Part shown: positions 1 through 8,434 of the stretch, in pieces
Layout: every line of letters begins with the position of its first letter
How positions within the stretch are numbered: position 1 is the first letter of the stretch
Assembly: GCA_038240605.1 (NCBI GenBank)
Contig: JBBSDP010000010.1
Coordinates: 43,919 to 107,918, forward strand
Origin: JBBSDP01 sp038240605
GTDB taxonomy: Bacteria; Planctomycetota; Phycisphaerae; Tepidisphaerales; Tepidisphaeraceae
Length of the DNA stretch: 64,000 nt
Direction: 5' to 3'
Position numbers and translations under genes: made by a program
The notes under the pieces: generated by a model
Databases searched by the model: none
Told to the model about the DNA's origin: nothing
What the model saw: the letters and a program-made list of their open reading frames with translations, nothing else

Positions 1-1
1 G

Positions 2-181
2 GATAAGGCGATTCTCGAGTTGGTGAAGATCGACCCGAAGGTGCCCCTTGAGATCTCAACCGATGATGGTCGCCGACTGATCATCACGCCCGTTTCACCG
101 GAACGGGGAAGCAAATTCCGCGCAGCGTTGGAGAAGGTCAACCGGCGCCACGCCAAGGTCTTTAAGCGGCTGGCCGAATAA
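2..181 (+). CDS. AbrB/MazE-like antitoxin, 3' part only
   Basis: The frame is open from the window edge to a TAA at 179-181 and gives 59 residues. The part seen contains PLEIS, then a DGRRLIITPV strand, then a basic helical tail ending VFKRLAE. This is the usual C-terminal half of the swapped-hairpin AbrB/SpoVT/MazE antitoxins that sit upstream of Doc toxins. The antitoxin would bind its own promoter and neutralise the toxin. The stop codon lies 16 bases before the ATG of the doc-like gene, so the two are probably one operon with antitoxin first. The N-terminal DNA-binding half lies outside the window. The family call rests on motif recall and on the neighbour. Confidence 0.75.
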   Translation, partial: DKAILELVKIDPKVPLEISTDDGRRLIITPVSPERGSKFRAALEKVNRRHAKVFKRLAE

Positions 182-197
182 CGGAATCGAGGGCAGC

Positions 198-596
198 ATG
201 ACCGCGCCGCGGCTACTTTCCGTCGAGGAGGTCTTGGAGATCCACCAGGATCAGATCGACAGATACGGCGGAACCCTCGGTGTCCGCGATATCGGCCTGC
301 TTCAATCAGCAGTCAGTGCGCCGGCGGCCACGTTCGGGGGTGAGTACCTCAATAAAGGTCTGTTCGAGATGGCCGCGGCGTATTTGTTCCACCTCGTCCA
401 GAACCATGCGTTCCTCGACGGGAATAAGCGTGTCGGAACTGCCGCAGCTTTGGTTTTCCTGGAGCTGAACGACGTTTCGATGCGTGAAGACGAAGAGGGG
501 TTGGTCGGTCTCACGCTGGGCGTGGCGACCGGAGATCGCGATCGCGCGGAGATCGTCCGCTTTCTCGAATCTCACGCCGAAGCATTTTTGGATTGA
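198..596 (+). CDS. doc: Doc-family toxin (Fic fold, death-on-curing)
   Basis: A 132-residue protein of normal Doc length. Residues 70-78 read HAFLDGNKR, the Doc version of the Fic motif (H-x-F-x-D-G-N-K-R). The catalytic His is residue 70, the Doc-type Asp is 74 and the phosphate-binding Asn-Lys-Arg follow. Doc enzymes are known to phosphorylate EF-Tu and stop translation. The rest is helical with no membrane segment, so it should act in the cytoplasm. It follows the antitoxin gene by 16 bases. Its TGA (594-596) directly abuts the TGA of the convergent mraY (597-599), so there is no room for a terminator between a toxin gene and an essential gene. All key Fic residues are intact. Confidence 0.88.
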   Translation: MTAPRLLSVEEVLEIHQDQIDRYGGTLGVRDIGLLQSAVSAPAATFGGEYLNKGLFEMAAAYLFHLVQNHAFLDGNKRVGTAAALVFLELNDVSMREDEEGLVGLTLGVATGDRDRAEIVRFLESHAEAFLD

Positions 597-1733
597 TCAC
601 CGCAGTTTCACCGTCGCCAGCGCCATCGCCGCCAGCATCGCGCCCACCAGCCAGAATCTCACCACAACCTGCGTTTCCGTCCATCCCTTTCGCTGGAAGT
701 GATGGTGCAACGGAGACATCAGGAAGATGCGACGGCCTTCACCATATTTGCGGCGGCTGTATTTGAAATACCCGACCTGAAGGATCACGCTCAACGCCTC
801 GATGACGAAGATCCCGCCGACCAGGAACAGCACGAGTTCCTGGCGAATCACGATCGCGATGTAGCCGATCAATCCGCCCAGCGCCAGCGATCCCGTGTCG
901 CCCATGAACACCGCCGCCGGGTTGCAGTTGAACCAGAGGAAGCCGAGACATGCCCCGGCCATCGCTCCGGCGATGACCGCCATCTGGTCGGTCGCCTGTA
1001 CGTAGGGCAGAAGCAGTTCCGTCGCCCACGCGAACGTCCCGACCAGCAACGCGAGGATGCAGAACGCGAAGCTCACGATCGCCATGCAGCCCGCCGCCAG
1101 CCCGTCCAGGCCGTCGGTCAGGTTGACGGCGTTGCTGGAACCAGTCATCACGACGGTGGAGATCAGGACGAACGTGCCGAGCCCCAGCGGGACGCTCGCG
1201 GACTTGAAAAATGGGAAGTAGAGGTAGTGGGCCGCGTGCTTGTCGTAGTTAAACGTGAACCAGCTCAGGATCAGGCCCAGCCCGATCTGAAACAGCAGCT
1301 TTTCGAGGCTGGTAAGGCCCTGGCGATTTCCAGAACGGCGTGCGGCGGTCAGCTTCAGCCAGTCGTCGGCCGCGCCCACCGCGCCCAGCCAGAGCAGGCA
1401 GAGGAGCGCCAGTTTCACGTAAAAATTGTTGAGGTTCGCGAGCAGCAGCGTCGTGACCGCGATCGAGCTGATGATCAGCACGCCGCCCATCGTGGGCGTT
1501 CCCTTCTTCGTCGCCATCATCTTGTTGACGTCGTCCTGATCGAACTCGGGGCGGTCGCCGATCTTCTGTCGGCGCAGCCACTCGATGACCGGCCGGCCCA
1601 GCAGGATGCAAAGGATGAAGCTCAGGAGGATCGCGACCGAAACCTGGAAGGTCGGGACCGTGAAGACGCGCAGGAAGCCCACTCCGTGGGAGTGCAGCCA
1701 GGCGCGGTATCGGTCCACCAGCAGGTAGATCAT
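597..1733 (-). CDS. mraY: phospho-N-acetylmuramoyl-pentapeptide transferase
   Basis: MraY transfers phospho-MurNAc-pentapeptide from UDP to undecaprenyl phosphate, making lipid I at the inner face of the membrane. All family signatures are present: DDWLK at 123-127, NLTDGLDG at 204-211, NPAAVFMGDTGSL at 271-283 and the PLHHHFQ loop at 341-347, spread through about ten hydrophobic helices. I chose the ATG at 1731-1733 (MIYLLVDRYR, 378 residues), which matches normal MraY N-termini. A longer frame reaching 1850 only adds a non-homologous, Ala/Arg-rich stretch. The gene stands alone here, away from mur/ftsW genes, downstream of mlaD with an 80-base gap. It supports a peptidoglycan wall in this organism. 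Confidence 0.96.
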   Translation of the reverse strand: MIYLLVDRYRAWLHSHGVGFLRVFTVPTFQVSVAILLSFILCILLGRPVIEWLRRQKIGDRPEFDQDDVNKMMATKKGTPTMGGVLIISSIAVTTLLLANLNNFYVKLALLCLLWLGAVGAADDWLKLTAARRSGNRQGLTSLEKLLFQIGLGLILSWFTFNYDKHAAHYLYFPFFKSASVPLGLGTFVLISTVVMTGSSNAVNLTDGLDGLAAGCMAIVSFAFCILALLVGTFAWATELLLPYVQATDQMAVIAGAMAGACLGFLWFNCNPAAVFMGDTGSLALGGLIGYIAIVIRQELVLFLVGGIFVIEALSVILQVGYFKYSRRKYGEGRRIFLMSPLHHHFQRKGWTETQVVVRFWLVGAMLAAMALATVKLR

Positions 1734-1813
1734 CAGAATGATGGCGAGCGGCCGCTCCCTCGGCACCGTCGGGGCGACGCGGACAATTGTGCGCGCGTCG
1801 CGCGAACCCTCTG

Positions 1814-2803
1814 CTATCGCAGCTTGAGCGGCACGCCCTCCTGCTCCCACTGCTGGATCACGCGCTGAAGATCCGCGACGGTTGCGTTCAACGTCTTGCT
1901 CACGTCCACCAGGCTGTCGTACAGCTTTGCATCGTTGATCAGCAACCCCGCCGTGCCCTTGCCCTGGTTGATCTTCGTCGCCGCCGATTGGAATTGCTCG
2001 AGCACCACGCCCAGCTTCTGCACGTCGTCGTCCGCGCGTTGCATCAGGTGATCGACGTCGCCACTGGTCTTCTTCACGACGCCGCGCACGTCGCCGATCG
2101 TTCCATTGGCGTTATCGGCCAGCGTGTCGAGCTTGTCGCTGAGTTTCTCAAACTTTACTCCGATCCGGTTGGCGGATTCGGTGGCGGTGCGGATGTTTTC
2201 GGCCGCCGCCTGGATGTCGTGGTGGATCTTCGGGTCCGAGACGATCTGCTGCACGGATGCCAGCACCTGCCCGGCCTTTTCCGCCTGCGTTCGAATACTC
2301 ACGACGGTCGCGTCCAGGTGCTCGACGAAGTGTTGCTGGCGAATGTCCGCCGCCAATTCCCGGATGTCCTGCGGGATGATCGATAGCCCCTCATACCGCG
2401 CCGGCACGTTGGCGTCGGGCTTCAGAGGCTCTGGCTTGGGCGGTCCCACCGGCTCCAGGTAAATGGCGGCGGAGCCACCCAGGGCGCTCTGTGCGCGAAT
2501 CACTCCATCAAGGTTTGCCGGAAGGGGAGGCGTATTATTGATCTCCGCCTCGATGATGACGTGTTCATTATCCTGAGAACGACGGATCGAATAGACCTGG
2601 CCGACGTTGACGCCCCGGTAAAACACGCCAGAGCCGTCGTTCACGTTGTCCGCACGTTCGGCGGTCAGCAAAATGCGGATGTGCCCGGCCTGAACGAAGA
2701 TGGCGGTTGCCCGACCGGCGAAGGCCAGGATCATCCAACTGAGCGCCAGCAGGGCCAGCAGGACCACCAGCCCGACGATCGTGTTTCTGGTACGAGGCTT
2801 CAT
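1814..2803 (-). CDS. mlaD: MlaD-like MCE-domain protein
   Basis: A 329-residue protein with one N-terminal membrane anchor (about residues 8-30). An MCE/MlaD domain follows (about 38-120, including a GVFYRGVNVGQV strand and SALGG). The long C-terminal part is helical and rich in Val, Asn, Gln and Asp, consistent with a coiled coil. MCE proteins form hexameric rings that shuttle phospholipids across the periplasm, working with an MlaE permease and an MlaF ATPase. Those two genes lie 1.4 kb upstream on the same strand (4979-5800 and 4204-4971). They are separated from mlaD by an opposite-strand gene, so mlaD needs its own promoter in the 2804-2995 gap. No mlaC or mlaB is seen. Confidence 0.85.
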   Translation of the reverse strand: MKPRTRNTIVGLVVLLALLALSWMILAFAGRATAIFVQAGHIRILLTAERADNVNDGSGVFYRGVNVGQVYSIRRSQDNEHVIIEAEINNTPPLPANLDGVIRAQSALGGSAAIYLEPVGPPKPEPLKPDANVPARYEGLSIIPQDIRELAADIRQQHFVEHLDATVVSIRTQAEKAGQVLASVQQIVSDPKIHHDIQAAAENIRTATESANRIGVKFEKLSDKLDTLADNANGTIGDVRGVVKKTSGDVDHLMQRADDDVQKLGVVLEQFQSAATKINQGKGTAGLLINDAKLYDSLVDVSKTLNATVADLQRVIQQWEQEGVPLKLR

Positions 2804-2995
2804 AGCCGATCATACGTCCGCTTGGTGCTCGGTCACCTGCCGGTGGGCTTCGCATCCGTGCGAAGACGAACGCTTGTATTCGCCCGCGCCCGGCGTTGCA
2901 AGCCCGTTATCCGACGAGCGGGCTGGTTGCTCCTGGCAGCGACCGTCGATTCCCGATGGCCGAGCGCGCAATCTGAAATACAATGACATGAAACC

Positions 2996-4126
2996 ATGAC
3001 GCATCGACGCATCATTCTCTTGGTGTGCCTGGCAGTGGGTGGGACCGTGTGCCGCGCACCGGCCGCGCCGCCGAAGTTGCGGGCTTACCAGACGCCGCAT
3101 TACTTGATCTACACCGATTTCGGACTCGAAGCCGAACGTGAGGCCGAAGTTCGCCTCGGCCGGATGATCGAGGAATACGAGCGACAGACGCTCCTCAAGA
3201 CCAGCGTTGGGTCGATGCCAAAGTTGCCCTTGTACCTCTACGGCGACCCCCGCGATTATTACGCCACCGGCGCGCCTCGTGCGTCGATGGGTGCATTTAC
3301 GGGTGATGCGTTGCTGGCCGTCGCAGCGCCGGGGGATTGGCACGTCGTCCAACACGAGGGATTTCATCAGTTCGCGGCCGCCGTCATCGGAGGGCGTCTG
3401 CCGCCATGGGCGGACGAGGGATGGGCGGAGTATTTTGGCGAGAGCCTCTTCACCGGCGATGGCTACGTCTGCGGAATGATTCCTCCCTGGCGGCTTCGCC
3501 GGCTTCGGCAGGAGATCGCCGACGGGAGCCTCCTCCCGCTCTCCCGATTGATCTCGATGAGCCAGACCGATTGGAACCGCGAATTCAGTCTCGCCCATTA
3601 CGACCAGGTTTGGTCGCTCGTGCAGTTCCTGCGTCACGGCAGTTCGCCGGCCTATCGTCTGGCCTTGGACGATTTCGTCCGGCGGATCGCTTCAGGTGAG
3701 AGGCCACCCGCAGCTTTAGACCATTGCTTCCCGGACATCCCCGCCATCGAGCGTGATTGGAATACGTATTGGCTGTCGCTGGGAGACGATCCGACGCCGA
3801 ACGTTCTCGCACGGGCATCCGTTGCGACGCTCAGCAGTTTCCTCGGGCGGGCATCCATTCAGAGGCAGCGATTCGATTCCTTCGACCTTCTGGCGCGGGC
3901 GGCGGAACGAGGAAACTTGAAGCTGCCTCGCGACCAGTGGCTTCCGCCGGCCCTTGCTGGCCAGGCCGTCGCCGCCGCACGAGCGGTGGGGGGAACCTGG
4001 TCATTGGAGCTGGGCACGGACGGCTTGCCGCGGGTGGTCGTCATCCTCGCCAATGGAGAGCGGATCAGCGGGCAATTCCGGTTGCGGGAAGGTCGCGTCG
4101 AGAGAGTTGAGGTCGAACAGGAGTGA
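2996..4126 (+). CDS. exported DUF1570-type zinc metallopeptidase-like protein
   Basis: A 376-residue protein with an N-terminal signal sequence (hydrophobic residues 6-16, likely cleavage near Ala-22/Ala-24). Residues 120-124 are HEGFH, a complete HExxH zinc motif. WADEGWAEYFG at 138-148 supplies a downstream Glu (141) as the probable third ligand, giving a gluzincin arrangement. This matches the DUF1570 proteins common in planctomycetes. The C-terminal third (about 280-376) carries no motif I recognise. The substrate is unknown. The gene is divergent from mlaD and convergent with mlaF, so it splits the Mla locus. The residues needed for catalysis are present, but peptidase activity itself is inferred. 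Confidence 0.75.
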   Translation: MTHRRIILLVCLAVGGTVCRAPAAPPKLRAYQTPHYLIYTDFGLEAEREAEVRLGRMIEEYERQTLLKTSVGSMPKLPLYLYGDPRDYYATGAPRASMGAFTGDALLAVAAPGDWHVVQHEGFHQFAAAVIGGRLPPWADEGWAEYFGESLFTGDGYVCGMIPPWRLRRLRQEIADGSLLPLSRLISMSQTDWNREFSLAHYDQVWSLVQFLRHGSSPAYRLALDDFVRRIASGERPPAALDHCFPDIPAIERDWNTYWLSLGDDPTPNVLARASVATLSSFLGRASIQRQRFDSFDLLARAAERGNLKLPRDQWLPPALAGQAVAAARAVGGTWSLELGTDGLPRVVVILANGERISGQFRLREGRVERVEVEQE

Positions 4127-4149
4127 ACGGCAGAGAGCCCAGCGACTTG

Positions 4150-4173
4150 CCTGTCCTGAGCGAAGTCGAAGGG
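4150..4173. repeat. short dispersed-type intergenic repeat unit
   Basis: The 77-base gap between the convergent DUF1570 gene and mlaF contains a CTGAGCGAAGTCGAAGG core. I recall this string as a frequent intergenic element in many environmental bacterial genomes. Only one copy was noticed in this window. It has no strong self-complementarity or T-run, so I do not call it a terminator. Confidence 0.35.
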
Positions 4174-4203
4174 TCGCGGGACGGAGCACCAAGTTGTTTG
4201 CCA

Positions 4204-4971
4204 CTACGTCGTCTGCCGCAGCGCCGCCAACTCCGCCTCGTCTGCTTCGCCCCGAACGAAGTGCTGGACGATCGGATTCGGGCTCTGCCGCATTTCTTCC
4301 GGCGTTCCGTCAAAGATCAGCTTGCCGCTGTGCAGCATCACGATCCGGGTCGCGACCTTGAACGCGCTGTGCATGTCGTGAGTGACCACGATGCTCGTCA
4401 CGTGCAGTTCGTCCCGAAGCTTCAGAATCAACTCGTTGATGACGTCTGCACGAACCGGATCGAGCCCAGTAGTCGGTTCATCGTACAGGACCACGCGCGG
4501 CTCGAGCGCGATCGCGCGGGCGAGGGCCACTCGCTTCCGCTGGCCGCCCGACAGCTCCGCCGGCATCTTCTTGCGAACGTCCGGCAAACCAACGAGCCGG
4601 AGCCAGCGATCGACGAGCTCGTCGACCTCCTCCGACGGCTTATCCGTGTGCTCGACGATCGGGAACGCGACGTTCTCCTCGACCATCATCGAGTCGAACA
4701 ACGCGCCCATCTGGAAGAGGAACCCGAACTGCTTGCGGACCGGTACCCACTCCCGTTCGGAGTAAGTGTCAACGCGCTGGCCGTCGAACCAGACCTCGCC
4801 CTGATCGGGGGAAAGCAGGCCAACGACGTGCTTGAGCATGACGCTCTTGCCACTGCCGCTGGCGCCGATGACGACGAGCGATTCACCCTGATCGACCGTC
4901 AGGTTCACGCCATCCAGGACCACCAGCTTCCCGAACGCCTTTGAGACGCTGCGCAGTTCGATCATGTGCAT
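4204..4971 (-). CDS. mlaF: MlaF-like ABC transporter ATPase
   Basis: A 255-residue ATPase. Walker A GASGSGKS lies at 36-43, the Q-loop LFQMGALFD at 85-93, the signature LSGGQRKR at 140-147 and Walker B VLYDEP at 161-166, followed by TTGLDP. A VTHD switch histidine follows. The GALFDS motif after the Q-loop is typical of the MlaF/Ttg2A group. It should power an MlaE permease ring in phospholipid transport. It starts 7 bases after the mlaE stop on the same strand, so the two are cotranscribed and probably translationally linked. The ATG at 4971 (MHMIEL) or the one at 4965 (MIEL) could be used. Confidence 0.92.
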   Translation of the reverse strand: MHMIELRSVSKAFGKLVVLDGVNLTVDQGESLVVIGASGSGKSVMLKHVVGLLSPDQGEVWFDGQRVDTYSEREWVPVRKQFGFLFQMGALFDSMMVEENVAFPIVEHTDKPSEEVDELVDRWLRLVGLPDVRKKMPAELSGGQRKRVALARAIALEPRVVLYDEPTTGLDPVRADVINELILKLRDELHVTSIVVTHDMHSAFKVATRIVMLHSGKLIFDGTPEEMRQSPNPIVQHFVRGEADEAELAALRQTT

Positions 4972-4978
4972 GAGGTGC

Positions 4979-5800
4979 TCAAAAGATCCCGCGAATGCCG
5001 TACAGCGTCACGTACACGGTCTTGAGCAGCTGGGCGAAGAAGAAGTTGAGGATGATGATGACGATGAAGCTGGAGACGAAGCTCTCGGTGCACGCCCGAC
5101 CCACGCCGCTCGCACCGGCGCCGCTGTTGAAGCCCTTGTAGCAGGCGATCAGTCCGATCGTCCCGCCGAAGAAGACGCTCTTGATGATTCCCTCCATCAC
5201 CTGCCAGGTATCCACACCCTGCGCGGTGAAGCTCCAGTACGGCCCATTGGGGATCTTCAGGAAGAAGACCGAGATGAACCACCCGCCCAGCACTCCCAGA
5301 AAATCGCTGTAGATCGTCAAGATCGGCGTGAGCAAGACGCAGGCGATGAACCGCGGAACGACCAGGTAAAGGATCGGGTCGGTCCCCATCACGCGCAGGG
5401 CATCAAGCTGTTCGGTGACGTTCATCGTCGCCAGCTCCGCCGTCAGGGCGCCGCCCACGCGGCCGGCGAGCATGACCGCTGCCAGCACGGGACCAATCTG
5501 TTTCACGACGGAGAGGTTGATGACGGTGCCGAGCCGGTATTCCTGGCCGATCGCCTTGAACTGCGTCACCGTCTCGATGGCCATCACCATGCCGATGAAC
5601 GCCCCGGTGATCGCGATGACCGGAACCGAGCGCACGCCCACATCGTAAAATTGCGGTAACACCAGCCGCAGGTTCTTCGGCCGCAGCCCCCCCGAAAAGA
5701 GCCAACGGAAAGTTCGCCCCACGAAAATGAAGAAATCACCGAAATCCGCCAGGACGCGCGTGGCCCAGTCTCCGAGTTTCCCGACGAACTCCAATGCCAT
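4979..5800 (-). CDS. mlaE: MlaE-like ABC transporter permease
   Basis: A permease of the MlaE/Ttg2B family with about five membrane helices. It has the hallmark GAFIGMVMAIE segment, the AGRVGGALTAELATMNVTEQ coupling-helix region and the LRVMGTDPILYLVVPR segment. I chose the ATG at 5800 (MALEFVGKL, 273 residues), because families of this type start there. An ATG at 5812 (MIRP) is also possible, but neither has a clear Shine-Dalgarno. The longer open frame to 5968 adds only a basic, unconserved stretch. It pairs with mlaF immediately downstream and with mlaD further on. It is divergent from the large gene at 5922, with a 121-base shared promoter region. Confidence 0.9.
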   Translation of the reverse strand: MALEFVGKLGDWATRVLADFGDFFIFVGRTFRWLFSGGLRPKNLRLVLPQFYDVGVRSVPVIAITGAFIGMVMAIETVTQFKAIGQEYRLGTVINLSVVKQIGPVLAAVMLAGRVGGALTAELATMNVTEQLDALRVMGTDPILYLVVPRFIACVLLTPILTIYSDFLGVLGGWFISVFFLKIPNGPYWSFTAQGVDTWQVMEGIIKSVFFGGTIGLIACYKGFNSGAGASGVGRACTESFVSSFIVIIILNFFFAQLLKTVYVTLYGIRGIF

Positions 5801-5921
5801 CGGGCGGATCATACGAACGCGCGCGCGCGGGGGCAAACCCACAAATTCAGCTTCAGAGCCCTTGCGGTACGCCGCTCCGCCCGCGTTGACGGCCCTCTCC
5901 GTCCGGCGTAGATTTTTGGTA

Positions 5922-8378
5922 ATGCGTTCCTTCCTGGTGGGGTTGATCCTGACGATTCTGTCCTCCACCGCATCTGCTCAGGTCACGGGGTTCGTGGAAT
6001 CGCTTGGCTTCGGCGCCTGCTATCGGCCCAACGCGTGGACGCCGATGGTGATTAACCTCACCTCACAGTTGCCGACTACTGAAAGCTTTCAGATCCAGGT
6101 CGTCCAGGAAGACCTCGACAAGGACACCGTCACCTTCACCCGCGACATCACCCTCAACGCCGCGACGCAGGAGAAATATTGGGTCTATTTTCTTCCGCAG
6201 CCAACGACAGGCGGGTTGCCGGGCGGCTCGCTGGCGGACCTCCAGAAGGTCCTGAAGGTCTACCTGTGCGCGAAGCCTGATTCGAGCGGCCACGCCAAGC
6301 AGCTCATGCGGCTGCCGCTTTCGCTGACCACCCTGAGCAACCTCGATCCCTCCTATGGGGAGATGGAGCACTCCCGTGGCAGGAAGCTCGTCCTCTTCGT
6401 GACCGAAGGCGACAGCCAGCCCGCCTGGCGTGAATACGACGGCGCACTGGGCACGACCGAAGACGTGGTGATGGTGCGGGTCGGCATTGCCGACCTGCCG
6501 GAAAACGTGCTCGGGTACGACTCGGTCGATGCGATCCTGTGGCTTGCCGCCAGGGCGGACAAGCTGGACGAGGCCGGATCGCGCCGGAAGGAAGCGATCG
6601 AGCAATTCGTCCGCGGTGGTGGGCAATTAGTCGTCTGCGCTCCCGCGCAGCCGCACGACATCGATGCGCTCGCCGACCTGCTTCCCATCGATCCGCGCGA
6701 GGTGACGATGGTCGAACATAAGTCGCTCGCGCCGCTTTCCACCCTCGCCGCGCCGCGCAACGCGAACGGACGGCGGGAACGGGCGCCGTGGGTCTTCTGG
6801 GATCGCATCGCCGGGAGCAACGCGTTCAAATTCGCGAAGGCAACCCCCGGAGAAAAGGCGCTGGTTGAAGATTGGATCGATTGGCCCGGCCCCAAGCCCA
6901 CCCGCACGCCGTGGCTGGCGCGCCGTGCCGTCGGGCTCGGATCGGTCACCTGGGTCGCACAGGACCTCGGGGACCCTGCCCTCAAGGGAATCCGCGACGC
7001 GCGCGGGAAGATCGTGGATCCATCGATCGGATGGCCTTACGTCTGGGACCACGTCTTCGGCTGGAACAATGCGACCCGCGTCGGGGCCGAAGACGACAAC
7101 AAAATGAAAGATGCGAAAGCCGCCTTCGATACCGGCGTCAATAACGGTTACCCCCGCGACCTGGGCAAATCATTGTTCAGCGGCATCACCTTCGAGGGCA
7201 AAGGAGCCGGCCTGATGGGCATTGCGATTCTCTTTTTCATCGTCTACTGGATTGTCGCCGGGCCGGGCAGTTTCCTGTACCTCTCGGCCAGGTCGCGCAA
7301 GCATTGGAGCTGGTTCGCGTTCGGCGCGGCGGCGATCATCGCGGCGGGGCTGACCATCGTGCTTGTCCGTCTGATCCTTCGCGGAAATCCGGTGGTGCAG
7401 CACGTCAGCGTCGTTCAGATGGCGGCGGGGGAGCACACGCGCATTCGCAGCCGCATCGGTCTGTACGTTCCCCGCGATGGAGATCAGACGATCGAGCTCG
7501 ATCGTGCGGCGCCGGACGCCGTGAGCGCTGTGACTGCCTCCATCGTTCACCCGCAGGACGTGAGCGATAACGAGTTTCCCGCCGCCCAGGATTACACGAT
7601 CCCAGTCCACGACGCCGAGCAGCAGACCATCGCGGTAAAAATGCCCTTCCGCAGCACGCTCAAGAAAGTGGAGGCGCGCTGGGTAGGAGACATGTCGGGG
7701 GGCTTCCTGGGGCTTGCGAAACTGACTGACCCTCGCAACGGATACATTATCGGCTCGCTCACCAACCAGACCGGCGTGGACCTGAGGAACGTCTACTTCG
7801 CATTCAATCACCCGCAGACCGGCGTGCCCGCCGACTGGGTGCTGTACGTTCCATTCTGGAAAAACGGTCAAACCCTGGACCTCAATGCCGAGTACAATGC
7901 CGCCAAAGGAATCCTGACCGATGCTCGGCCGGACGGCATCAAGGGAAATGTGAAGGGAACGCTGGCACCGCTGCTATGGCCGCGAGTGTGGTATCAGGCG
8001 ATCGCTGCCGCGGCGAACAACGGGGATGACTCGGGGTCGCCGGTTCAGGCGTCTTTCCCGGTGATGAGCCTTGTCGATCGGCTGCCGCCGCCGGTGACTG
8101 CGGGGAAGTCGGGGGATGCGAAGTTCGTCGAACACTGCTTCGATCTGATCCGCCGGGGTGGTCGCGACCTGAATCGATCCGGCGCGGTGGCGGCGGGACA
8201 GCTTGTGGTGCTGGCGGAATCGCGGGACGTGCCGTTGCCGCTGCCGCTGAAGGTGGACGGACAAGATATGACGGGGGAAGGCAAGCGGCTTTACCAGGCG
8301 GTGCTCCCGCTGGATCGAAGCGGTGTGGAGCAAGCCCCCTCGACGCAGCCGGTGGATGACGCGGACCCGCCGGGCTGA
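5922..8378 (+). CDS. large membrane auxiliary protein of an ABC-2 exporter
   Basis: An 818-residue protein with a signal sequence (cleavage after SSTASAQ, about residue 20). An exported N-terminal region follows (about 20-430), containing a GATase1/DUF4159-like Rossmann fold stretch (KLVLFV, then FVRGGGQLVVCAP near 225-240). Two membrane helices come next (about 430-455 and 460-483), then a C-terminal beta-rich domain to the end. I chose the ATG at 5922. The frame continues upstream to 5727, but that part is basic and overlaps mlaE. It is followed by an ABC-2 ATPase and permease, an order reminiscent of gliding-type GldA/GldF/GldG exporters, where the third protein is an extracytoplasmic partner. 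The cargo cannot be told from sequence. Confidence 0.65.
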   Translation: MRSFLVGLILTILSSTASAQVTGFVESLGFGACYRPNAWTPMVINLTSQLPTTESFQIQVVQEDLDKDTVTFTRDITLNAATQEKYWVYFLPQPTTGGLPGGSLADLQKVLKVYLCAKPDSSGHAKQLMRLPLSLTTLSNLDPSYGEMEHSRGRKLVLFVTEGDSQPAWREYDGALGTTEDVVMVRVGIADLPENVLGYDSVDAILWLAARADKLDEAGSRRKEAIEQFVRGGGQLVVCAPAQPHDIDALADLLPIDPREVTMVEHKSLAPLSTLAAPRNANGRRERAPWVFWDRIAGSNAFKFAKATPGEKALVEDWIDWPGPKPTRTPWLARRAVGLGSVTWVAQDLGDPALKGIRDARGKIVDPSIGWPYVWDHVFGWNNATRVGAEDDNKMKDAKAAFDTGVNNGYPRDLGKSLFSGITFEGKGAGLMGIAILFFIVYWIVAGPGSFLYLSARSRKHWSWFAFGAAAIIAAGLTIVLVRLILRGNPVVQHVSVVQMAAGEHTRIRSRIGLYVPRDGDQTIELDRAAPDAVSAVTASIVHPQDVSDNEFPAAQDYTIPVHDAEQQTIAVKMPFRSTLKKVEARWVGDMSGGFLGLAKLTDPRNGYIIGSLTNQTGVDLRNVYFAFNHPQTGVPADWVLYVPFWKNGQTLDLNAEYNAAKGILTDARPDGIKGNVKGTLAPLLWPRVWYQAIAAAANNGDDSGSPVQASFPVMSLVDRLPPPVTAGKSGDAKFVEHCFDLIRRGGRDLNRSGAVAAGQLVVLAESRDVPLPLPLKVDGQDMTGEGKRLYQAVLPLDRSGVEQAPSTQPVDDADPPG

Positions 8379-8434
8379 TGGATCGTTCGAAGCTAACTTT
8401 AAACTGAATCCACGTTCCGCAGCAGCAGGTGCCG

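Noticed and set aside
699..1868. 389-codon open frame on the plus strand opposite mraY
   Set aside because: Arg/Asp/Gln-rich low-quality translation, antisense to a certain mraY. Such frames are common in GC-rich DNA.
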